From the IMG/VR virus record IMGVR_UViG_3300023242_000874, positions 1 through 26,515 of that record: a stretch of 26,515 nucleotides of DNA; one strand, written 5' to 3'. Below the pieces are notes generated by a model. The model was given only the letters and a program-made list of their open reading frames with translations. It had not been told where the DNA came from and made no database searches. The translations under genes were made by a program, and so were the position numbers. Position 1 is the first letter of the stretch. The number at the start of each line of letters is the position of its first letter. This document shows, in pieces, positions 17,606 to 24,058 of this stretch. The DNA comes from a virus.

Positions 17606-18609
17606 TATTTCCTCTCCTTCTCAGAGTCTAACAGTGTTTCTTTTAGATGTTTGATCGCAACGCTTTTTAATGGTGTTGCCCTAATGTAAGAGTCGCGCTG
17701 TTCTTTAGCTAAAGCCTGTCGTTCAGCGGATGTCATATCTTCAATCTGGTATGCAAGCACAGCCCAGGAGAAGTGAAATTTATATGTGTCCTGCCAGTAA
17801 GTGCTTACAGGAGTGCTGGTGTTCATGGCTTGGAACATCCTGTAATTCCACCAAGTACCCATTTTACGCTCTTGAGGCGGGATAATTAGTCCAATACTGT
17901 TGCGCACTATAGTCATTGCGTACTCGTCATTGGTTTTCCTACCCGACTTGGTGGAGTTCTGAGGGTATGTCAGCAATCTACCTAGCGGCTCTAACCAAGT
18001 ACTCTTTAAACTCTCCACTGCCCATGCATCAGAGCGTCCAATTCGTGCTGGTTCTGGGTTTATAAGCATGGCGTCTAGGCTTATGCCAACTAACTTATCT
18101 TCGGGTATGAACCCTAAGATAGTTGCAACCTTAGACTTATCAAGCCAAGGAAGTGATGGATACAAAGTCTTTGGCCAGACAGAGTTGGTCATATGCTCTA
18201 CAGCTTTGTCTATGTACTTTCTGGAATCTTTTGCTATTGAGTAATCTACCCTCTTAGAGTAGAAGTTGCCAAACAACATGGATGCATCTCGTTTTACGGC
18301 TCCTACGCTGTTTTTGTACTGCCACATCTGGGCGCTGTCCATGACCAACTTCAGCTTAGGTGACTCAAACATGATGCCAAGAGCGTGCATTGCTCCGTAA
18401 ATTTTATTCGCACTAAGCGAGGTTGGGGGGATGAACCCGAATATGACAGCGTCAAATTTATCTAAATCTTTTTTAGTCCAGTCCAGCTTGGGCACTGCCC
18501 ATGTAACGTCAGCGAATTCAGCGACTGCATCAGCAAGTAGCGTAAAGAAAGTGCTGTTTTCTGGACGAATGCAATGAGATGTTGCCATCCCTGTAAATAG
18601 AACCTTCAT
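17605..18609 (-). CDS. Putative GT-B-like glycosyltransferase
   Basis: 334 residues, with AGGAGAG before the ATG. The N-terminus MKVLFTGMATSHCIRPENST and the strand-helix rhythm (DAVIFGFIPPTSLSANKIYG, LKLVMDSAQMWQY) resemble a Rossmann-like sugar-nucleotide transferase. The C-terminal half includes a segment reading IVRNSIGLIIPPQE, GTWWNYRMFQAMNTSTPVST and SWAVLAYQIEDM. This resembles the donor-binding region of GT-B enzymes, where a Glu/Asn-rich loop binds the nucleotide sugar. No single diagnostic motif is decisive. It sits between the SSB-like gene and the KOW-like gene. The window encodes a second, GT2-type enzyme at 15000-16067, so phage or host glycan modification is plausible. Confidence 0.5.
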   Translation of the reverse strand: MKVLFTGMATSHCIRPENSTFFTLLADAVAEFADVTWAVPKLDWTKKDLDKFDAVIFGFIPPTSLSANKIYGAMHALGIMFESPKLKLVMDSAQMWQYKNSVGAVKRDASMLFGNFYSKRVDYSIAKDSRKYIDKAVEHMTNSVWPKTLYPSLPWLDKSKVATILGFIPEDKLVGISLDAMLINPEPARIGRSDAWAVESLKSTWLEPLGRLLTYPQNSTKSGRKTNDEYAMTIVRNSIGLIIPPQERKMGTWWNYRMFQAMNTSTPVSTYWQDTYKFHFSWAVLAYQIEDMTSAERQALAKEQRDSYIRATPLKSVAIKHLKETLLDSEKERK

Positions 18610-18627
18610 ATCTCTCCTGTAAGTGAA

Positions 18628-18651
18628 GCGAGGTACCCGAAGGTACCCCGC
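18628..18651 (-). terminator. Very stable UUCG-tetraloop hairpin after the SSB-like gene
   Basis: The minus-strand transcript carries GCGGGGTACC, loop UUCG, GGTACCUCGC: ten pairs including one G-U, closed by C(UUCG)G. It lies 12 nt after the SSB-like stop (18664) and 18 nt before the next start (18609). No U tract follows, so it is more likely a 3'-end-stabilising or processing hairpin, or a partial attenuator, than a full terminator. Confidence 0.6.
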
Positions 18652-18663
18652 AACAACTAATTA

Positions 18664-19263
18664 CTAGAACGGTTCAGTGCTTTCAACTGGTGCCGCTGGT
18701 GCAGGTGCCGGTGCAGGTGCAGGTGCAGCAGCTACAACTGGTGCTGCCGCAGCCGGAGCTGGTGCAGGTGCAGCAGCCGGAGCTGGTGCCGGTGCCGGAG
18801 TTGGTGCAGCAAATGGTGTACTACCATCTCCAACTGCAGCATTTGCTGCCTGCGCTGGGTAGTAGCGCTTTATCTCGTTGCTTAGGTTGTTGTTGTAGCT
18901 ACGAGTTCCCAGGGTTGCTCGGAAGGATCGACTCATAAGAGCCTGCTCAACCTGAGCGTTAGTAGGATTGGCATCCCAGAAAGGTCGACCTAGGCCCATG
19001 GCGCTAGTCTTCATGAAGAACATATTCATGGCCTTAGGGTTGTCAGCGGTTACTACTAGCTGATCCCAGACGCGACGGCGGGCATGGACCCCGCCCTGAA
19101 CTTCGGTTGTTACCTTAAACATAGGCTTACCGCTAGCGGTAACTACAGCCTGAGCCTCGATAATTTTTAGTTCGTAGTCACCATCTGGTAATGGCTCATA
19201 GTTAGTACTTGTTGCAACATCGCCTGCCTGTTGAACTAGGTCGGCCCAATTTACTGAGGACAT
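18664..19263 (-). CDS. SSB-like (DUF669-type) single-stranded DNA-binding protein
   Basis: 199 residues, with AAGGAG 8 nt before the ATG. Residues ~1-140 fit the phage DUF669-like OB-fold family: NWADLVQQAGDV, LPDGDYELKIIEAQAVVTAS, GKPMFKVTTEVQGG, ARRRVWDQLVV. Residues ~145-190 are a low-complexity Ala-Pro linker (PAPAPAPAAAP). The extreme C-terminus VESTEPF ends in an acidic Pro-Phe tip like the partner-binding tip of bacterial SSB. It lies directly downstream of the Sak4-like ATPase, the usual arrangement for Sak4 recombination pairs. It probably coats ssDNA and recruits replication and recombination proteins. The OB-fold assignment is inferred from pattern, and the tail is directly visible. 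Confidence 0.8.
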   Translation of the reverse strand: MSSVNWADLVQQAGDVATSTNYEPLPDGDYELKIIEAQAVVTASGKPMFKVTTEVQGGVHARRRVWDQLVVTADNPKAMNMFFMKTSAMGLGRPFWDANPTNAQVEQALMSRSFRATLGTRSYNNNLSNEIKRYYPAQAANAAVGDGSTPFAAPTPAPAPAPAAAPAPAPAAAAPVVAAAPAPAPAPAPAAPVESTEPF

Positions 19264-19285
19264 TAATTACTCCTTAATCTGTCTT

Positions 19286-20050
19286 TTATTTGTCATTTGT
19301 TGTTGTATCGGTCTTCTTCTCACCGAAGACCATGTCCAGCATACGCTCTATTCCTAGATCGCCCTGCTGTACTATCTTACCTAGACGTCCCTGGACACGC
19401 TCTCCAGCTTCCCATTCAGGTGTCCGCTCAACATACATGCGTCTTACCTTATGTGGGGGCTGCATTGGATCAGGATTTGGCTCCGTCTCCACTGTGAGCG
19501 CCCCGAGGATGTCATAGAAGTAGGGGGCCTGAATAGCTAGCTGGCCTTGTAGGTACGGACGGAATACACCGTCTTGTCCCTTACGTGCCATAGCTGTCAG
19601 TACTACAGCCTCTAGGGGCTGAGTTGGATGCATCGTGAGGTCACGAAGGTCACGAAGTAGCGCACCCATGTGACGAAGTAGTTCGCCCCACTGTTGCATC
19701 TTCATTTGCTCTGTGCCAGCAATGTTGTCCATGCACTTAACCTGCAACTCAGAGATGGAGTCAATGATTAGGGACTTGAACTGGTGCTTACCGCTCTGAA
19801 GCCATTGAAATGTCTTCATAACCACATCGTACTCACGGACTTGGACCACCACTGTGTCCCAAGTTCCATCAGCCACTGGCGGCTCTTCAGTCATTGGGTC
19901 CCAATACTTGATAGTTACTGGTAGGAATCTGTGCCCACCCTCAACATCGAGCATTAGGCGTGGGTATGGTGCCGTGACTGCAAAGCTGGATTTTCCAACC
20001 TTGGATTCGCCATAAACCATAATTGTTAAACTGCGATCGACGTCAGACAT
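19286..20050 (-). CDS. Sak4-like RecA-fold ATPase (recombinase)
   Basis: 254 residues, with AAAGGATG before the ATG. Walker A is YGESKVGKSS (Lys20), a further acidic segment is LMLDVEGGH (~33-40), and Walker B is SLIIDSISE (Asp97). These match the single-domain RecA-like phage Sak4 ATPases (AAA_24/DUF-type). The C-terminal part has PYLQGQLAIQAPYFYDILGA, a segment typical of the family, and a Thr/Asp-rich tail. The neighbours, an SSB-like protein 22 nt downstream and a nuclease and helicase upstream, make a single-strand annealing or recombination-dependent replication role likely. Confidence 0.85.
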   Translation of the reverse strand: MSDVDRSLTIMVYGESKVGKSSFAVTAPYPRLMLDVEGGHRFLPVTIKYWDPMTEEPPVADGTWDTVVVQVREYDVVMKTFQWLQSGKHQFKSLIIDSISELQVKCMDNIAGTEQMKMQQWGELLRHMGALLRDLRDLTMHPTQPLEAVVLTAMARKGQDGVFRPYLQGQLAIQAPYFYDILGALTVETEPNPDPMQPPHKVRRMYVERTPEWEAGERVQGRLGKIVQQGDLGIERMLDMVFGEKKTDTTTNDK

Positions 20051-20095
20051 TACTCACATCCTTTCTTTCGTTTTCGTACTTTCTTGGCGAGTAGA

Positions 20096-21034
20096 CTACT
20101 CGTTGCCTTTCTTATCCCCTATGCCATAGTAGCCATAAGGGTCGGAAACTTCAAATGAGTCAGTAAGTGCTGCCTCTGCTGCAGAGCCATCATCAAAAAG
20201 TGGACAGTTAGCAAAGAACTGACACTTCCATTTGCAGTCCTTAGTTGGTGTTGGATACGCATTTCTGTAGTGACTACCGCCATCATCTAGCGCTTGACGT
20301 ACTTCCAGCATGTCGGTTAGTGTGCCTTCTAATTGATCTAGAAAAGCACGGAGCGTGAATCTGTTGTGGCGGACCTCAATCTGGTCATAGAACGGTGGCT
20401 TAGCATAAGCACCGCGCTTAACCTTACGAAGCATTGTAAAAATAGCTCCGTCGGTTCGCTCGCCATCTTTGTTATCCTGGGCCTCGTCTAGGAGCATGTA
20501 AGTCTTAACCTGCTCGTTCATGTGCGCCATAGAGCCAAAGTCAGCAAAAGAGCCACCTACAGTCTTGAAGTCACGTATCATTCGAGCACCATCGAGCTTT
20601 CGACGTACACGCATGTCAATCTTGCCCTGAAGAATAACCTTACCGTCAAGCATAGGGCGCTCAAGGATTTCTTCTGTAGAGATCATTTCAAGTTCGGCGT
20701 CAATACCTTCTTCTTCAATCCACTCTAGATAACCTTCTAGCATGATGCGCCCTAGCTCAGCTTCAGTTTCGAGAGATGAGGTGTCTTTATAGCCATCACT
20801 CATCTTCTTTAAGTCTTCTTTGACCAGATCAGTGTGTGCCTCTAGAAGGTCCTGCCCCGTTGAGTAGTGACGATCTAGAGCCTCGTGTATACGTGACCCT
20901 AAAGCCAACGCTCCTGTGAAGTTCTGTACCTTTGGCTTCAAGCGGCGATAGTACGTCAACCACCATTTTCTTCGGCAATCCTTAAACGTTTGCACTTCTG
21001 AGTTGGATATTCTTATTGGCTGTACGTCTGTCAT
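20096..21034 (-). CDS. PD-(D/E)XK nuclease of RecB/Cas4 type with Fe-S cysteines
   Basis: 312 residues; its ATG overlaps the helicase stop by 4 nt (ATGA). Nuclease motifs in order: LGSRIHEAL (His50), LQGKID (Asp140), IRDFKT (Asp155, Lys157) and QVKTYMLL (Gln175, Tyr179). Four cysteines, Cys20 (FKDCRRKW) near the N-terminus and Cys267, Cys271 and Cys277 near the C-terminus (DCKWKCQFFANC), match the split iron-sulfur site of Cas4 and AddB nucleases. Such enzymes resect DNA ends. Here it is coupled to an SNF2 helicase and upstream of Sak4 and SSB, so it is probably the resection enzyme of the phage recombination module. There are no CRISPR-associated genes nearby, so a Cas4 adaptation role is not indicated. 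Confidence 0.88.
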   Translation of the reverse strand: MTDVQPIRISNSEVQTFKDCRRKWWLTYYRRLKPKVQNFTGALALGSRIHEALDRHYSTGQDLLEAHTDLVKEDLKKMSDGYKDTSSLETEAELGRIMLEGYLEWIEEEGIDAELEMISTEEILERPMLDGKVILQGKIDMRVRRKLDGARMIRDFKTVGGSFADFGSMAHMNEQVKTYMLLDEAQDNKDGERTDGAIFTMLRKVKRGAYAKPPFYDQIEVRHNRFTLRAFLDQLEGTLTDMLEVRQALDDGGSHYRNAYPTPTKDCKWKCQFFANCPLFDDGSAAEAALTDSFEVSDPYGYYGIGDKKGNE

Positions 21035-22848
21035 TTTTTTGGTACTCCATTCTTTAACATCTCCAGTAACTTTGGCTTATCTTGCACAATCTGCTCAAAA
21101 TTATCGGCCTTACCTTCCAAGGCTTCGATTACTCGTTCCTCGATAGTTCCTTCGGTTACATAGTCCGTAATCAGAATAGAATCGTGTATTTCTGATCCTA
21201 TTCTGTGGACGCGGTCAAGGGCCTGCTTGTAGTTCACAAGGGACCATGGTCTCTGAAGCATAACAAGTCTTCGTGCTGCTGTCAAGGTAATTCCGACACC
21301 GCCTGCTGCATCTGTGAACAGTACCCACTTAATTCTGCCTGCCTGAAAATCATCAACAGCTTGCTGACGTTCGTCCCCAGACTGAGATCCAGTAATTAGT
21401 CCGTGCTTAATGCCTTCTTTTGTCATGCGAGCACTTAGTATTTCGATTAGCTGGCGAGACACAGCGCAGACAGCAACAGAGTCACTTCCAAAGTCACCGC
21501 TCTTTATGTCATCCATTAAAGCGTCTACCTTGCAAGAAGGGTCTGTAAGGAGAACTTTTTCATCTCCGTTTTCTTGAAGCTCTATGTGAGCGTACGCGCT
21601 AGCAAACTGAAGCAGACGAAGCGTCTGAGTTAGCGGGTTAGGCGCAACGACAACATCCCCGTTCGGTCCGATCTCGCCATCATGCTCTAGCATTACAACC
21701 ATATTTTCAAGCATCTGCTTGTAAGCTTTTGCTTGCTTCACGCCCATTTCGACGTCTCTACGATCGTTTATCACCTCTGGAAGCCACGGCAGCACTCGTG
21801 CCTTGAGCATTCGGCGCATCCGTGGGTTGATTCCTGCATAAAACTCTGCTTCCATGTGTGGCTTAAGCCCGAGAACCATCATCCCCCCAAAGGCATTCAT
21901 CATGGTATCCACATAACGGTCAATCCATTTAGTTTTGCTTGGCCACTCTTTAGAGTCCAACCAGTGCAGTATCGGCCATAAGTCCACAACATCGTTAGCC
22001 ATAGGAGTACCAGTAAGTGCAAATCTAATGTCAGCGTTTCCACTTGCAGCCCAAAGCGCACGAGTCTGTTTTGACTTAGGATCCTTAGAACGGTGAATTT
22101 CATCGGCAACTACCGCTTTAAAATCAATCTCGTTCAGCTCTCTGGTGTGAACCTCGCAACGATTTTCTGTGACCCTAGCGTCATGTCCCTTGCATTCCGT
22201 GCACCTAGCAAGAGCTATACTGCCGTATGACATTAGCTTAGAGTGCCCCCTGAGGGACTCCCAATTCACGATATAGACATCTGCTTCTTCCTCAAACGCT
22301 TTTCGGCGCTGAGTCGCTGACCCTTTTACCACCTGAACATTTACATCCGGCCACCACTTCTCGAATTCACGAGCCCAGTTGCTCTTCAAGGTATTGGGGC
22401 AAACTATAAGAGCTGGAAAAACCTGCTCTCCGCGGTCTTGTAAGAGTTTTAGAGCTCTTATAGCCTGAATGGTTTTTCCGAGCCCTGGTTCGTCCGCTAG
22501 GAGAGCTCTCCGAGCTGTTGTAAGGAACTCCACGCCTGCTTTTTGGTATGGGAAGAGGTCTTTGTCACTGCTGTCATACTCTTCAAGGTCACGGAGAGCG
22601 TTAGCTGGGTCGATACGGTTCAAACGCTCATTAGAGGCCCACTCTCTCACCCTAGGTCCGAGTGTAAGCTCTTCTTTAAATGTGGAACGAAGCGATAGGC
22701 AGCCAGTCCAAGACAGGGGAATACGCCAAACCTGCTTCTCACCGTCCCATTTAGCGCCGGGGAAAGCCCTACAAACCTCTTTTAGTCGCCATTCAGCCTG
22801 AATGATAATGTTCTGGCCTAGCTCATCGAGCTCAACGTAGACGCTCAT
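21031..22848 (-). CDS. SNF2-family DNA helicase/translocase
   Basis: 605 residues, with GAAGGAGAT before the ATG. A ~90-residue N-terminal segment (KWDGEKQVWRIPLSW) resembles the HARP-like region of SMARCAL1-type proteins. Helicase motifs: I in ADEPGLGKTIQA (Lys125), II as ADEIHR (Asp249; DEIH instead of the usual DEAH), III as LTGTPM, and C-terminal V-VI in AAGGVGITLTAARRL and QALDRVHRIGS. It would use ATP to move on double-stranded or forked DNA, for example for fork remodelling or annealing. It is the first gene after a promoter-like region with a 12-bp inverted repeat and is coupled to the nuclease gene downstream. Confidence 0.9.
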   Translation of the reverse strand: MSVYVELDELGQNIIIQAEWRLKEVCRAFPGAKWDGEKQVWRIPLSWTGCLSLRSTFKEELTLGPRVREWASNERLNRIDPANALRDLEEYDSSDKDLFPYQKAGVEFLTTARRALLADEPGLGKTIQAIRALKLLQDRGEQVFPALIVCPNTLKSNWAREFEKWWPDVNVQVVKGSATQRRKAFEEEADVYIVNWESLRGHSKLMSYGSIALARCTECKGHDARVTENRCEVHTRELNEIDFKAVVADEIHRSKDPKSKQTRALWAASGNADIRFALTGTPMANDVVDLWPILHWLDSKEWPSKTKWIDRYVDTMMNAFGGMMVLGLKPHMEAEFYAGINPRMRRMLKARVLPWLPEVINDRRDVEMGVKQAKAYKQMLENMVVMLEHDGEIGPNGDVVVAPNPLTQTLRLLQFASAYAHIELQENGDEKVLLTDPSCKVDALMDDIKSGDFGSDSVAVCAVSRQLIEILSARMTKEGIKHGLITGSQSGDERQQAVDDFQAGRIKWVLFTDAAGGVGITLTAARRLVMLQRPWSLVNYKQALDRVHRIGSEIHDSILITDYVTEGTIEERVIEALEGKADNFEQIVQDKPKLLEMLKNGVPKK

Positions 22849-22880
22849 CTGATCTCCTTCGTCATTTCGTACATGTATTT

Positions 22881-22909
22881 ATATTATCAGAAAAAAGTTC
22901 TGACTACAA
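22881..22909 (-). promoter_or_regulatory. Candidate promoter of the SNF2/nuclease/Sak4/SSB operon
   Basis: On the minus strand TTGTAG (22909-22904), a 17-nt spacer and TAATAT (22886-22881) lie about 33 nt before the ATG at 22848, in the 82-bp AT-rich gap after the RuvC-like gene. The first three bases of the -35 and the spacing are good. The -10 overlaps one arm of the inverted repeat described separately. Confidence 0.5.
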
Positions 22910-22925
22910 GTTATTTCTGATAATA
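22882..22925 (-). promoter_or_regulatory. 12-bp inverted repeat around the SNF2-operon promoter (operator candidate)
   Basis: TATTATCAGAAA (22882-22893) and its perfect reverse complement TTTCTGATAATA (22914-22925) are separated by 20 bp, so the arm centres are 32 bp apart, about three helical turns. The -35-like hexamer falls between the arms and the -10 overlaps the promoter-proximal arm. This is what a repressor binding both arms would use. As RNA it could also form a 12-bp hairpin, but no T tract follows in a useful place. Confidence 0.55.
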
Positions 22926-22930
22926 ACTTA

Positions 22931-23395
22931 TTATTCTAATAATCTTACAGGTTTCCAGCCTAATTTGATTACTCTGAGAAGTCCGTGTCGAATCGCATCC
23001 AAAGCGTGACCTTCACCACCTCTATGCCAGTACCCCAGCTTCTTAAGTTTAGGGTTGTCAAACATTGCTTTAGCATTAGCCGGTGATTGGAAGTAAATAT
23101 CGTCTGGAGCCCTTCCAGCGTCAATCATACACTGTTTTAAGATGCCAATCTGCTCTAGAGAGTAAGGCGCTTGAGCATTTCTAACAGTCTGAGCATTTAT
23201 GGTAAATCTCTCGCAAACTATATCCAAGTTAAGTGATATCTCTGGAGACGCTAGGGCCTCTCGTATGGGCTTGGCATATTCTTCCTGTTGTACTTCAACA
23301 GACCACTCTAAAACAGGCTCACCGCCCGCCTGGTGGCTAAATAGAGCTATTCCGGTAGCTTTACCTGGATCAACTGCTAGTACATATTTAATCAT
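22931..23395 (-). CDS. RuvC-like Holliday junction resolvase
   Basis: 154 residues. RNase-H-fold resolvase motifs: AVDPGKATGIALF with Asp9, DIVCERF with Glu62, and the C-terminal GHALDAIRHGL with His130, Asp133 and His137. These supply the acidic metal-binding site for cutting branched DNA. The size is close to RuvC and to phage RuvC-like resolvases. The start overlaps the end of the upstream GIY-YIG gene by 8 nt and has only a weak purine-rich site (GAGAG) before it, so translation may depend on coupling to that gene. It works logically with the polymerase, recombinase and nuclease genes around it to process replication intermediates. Confidence 0.85.
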   Translation of the reverse strand: MIKYVLAVDPGKATGIALFSHQAGGEPVLEWSVEVQQEEYAKPIREALASPEISLNLDIVCERFTINAQTVRNAQAPYSLEQIGILKQCMIDAGRAPDDIYFQSPANAKAMFDNPKLKKLGYWHRGGEGHALDAIRHGLLRVIKLGWKPVRLLE

Positions 23396-24029
23396 TTTTA
23401 TCTTTTTGCTCTCTTTCTCTACGTCTCTTCTGAGCGACTTTGATATTTTCTAAATGTTCCGGAGAAAGTTTCCTACCTTTTTGGGCAGCAGATATTTTTG
23501 CTGCAGTTTCGGACGAACACTCTCTACCAATTAAAGAAACTCTTATTTTTTCTTTATGTTCCGGAGAAAGGTTTCCACCTTTCTTTGCCTCAGACATCTT
23601 TCTTTTTGCCTCTTCAGATCTTTTTTTACCGCTGTTAGCTGAAGAGATCTTTTGTTTGGTCTCTTCTGAAACAGCTCTACCAGCCCCGGCCAAAGACTTT
23701 CTGCGTCTAGTTTCTTCGGAGTCTTTTTTTCCCAAAGAGCCTTCGCCACCATCAGTCATATTTAAAAGTCGAAATCCTTTTGCTCTAAGCTCTGCTATCA
23801 AAGAAATCTCTGCCAAACAAGCCTCTTCCCATGTTAAGTCACCTAAAACTTTTACAGCTTTAACCGAATCTCCATGCTTTTTGATCCAGTCAGCCACTGG
23901 ACGATTCACATTTCCTGCTTTTTCTTTGTGGGCTTTTAGTCTCATGGAGACGTCATCGTATTTAGTTATACCAACGTACCTGACCTCTTCAGGGCAAGAT
24001 TCTAATGAAAGCGTATACAGACTAGACAT
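23388..24029 (-). CDS. GIY-YIG homing endonuclease with six NUMOD3-like repeats
   Basis: 213 residues. The N-terminal GIY-YIG domain reads LYTLS (Tyr5) and RYVGIT (Tyr18-Gly20), with Arg30 in SMRLKAH and the catalytic Glu74 in CLAEISLI; LLNMTDGGEG ends the domain. Then about six 16-18-residue repeats follow (SEETKQKISSANSGKK, SEEAKRKMSEAKKGG, SPEHKEKIRVSLIGRE, SSETAAKISAAQKGRK), the NUMOD3 DNA-binding units of SegA/I-BmoI-type enzymes. The tail is basic. The gene lies between the polymerase and RuvC genes on the same strand, overlaps RuvC by 8 nt, and by eye has a lower GC content than its neighbours. It is probably a free-standing selfish endonuclease inserted here. No ribosome site is clear; a TAGTAT -10-like hexamer lies 6 nt before the ATG. 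Confidence 0.88.
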   Translation of the reverse strand: MSSLYTLSLESCPEEVRYVGITKYDDVSMRLKAHKEKAGNVNRPVADWIKKHGDSVKAVKVLGDLTWEEACLAEISLIAELRAKGFRLLNMTDGGEGSLGKKDSEETRRRKSLAGAGRAVSEETKQKISSANSGKKRSEEAKRKMSEAKKGGNLSPEHKEKIRVSLIGRECSSETAAKISAAQKGRKLSPEHLENIKVAQKRRREREQKDKND

Positions 24030-24058
24030 AATTTAATACTACCAGATAGTTTACTAGC

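Noticed and set aside
20096-21034. Cas4 of a CRISPR system
   Set aside because: The nuclease has Cas4-like cysteines but no cas genes or arrays are near; its partners are SNF2, Sak4 and SSB, so it belongs to phage recombination.
23440-24036. 198-codon plus-strand frame opposite the GIY-YIG gene
   Set aside because: The minus-strand product has GIY-YIG and NUMOD3 motifs; the plus-strand frame has no motif and no ribosome site.
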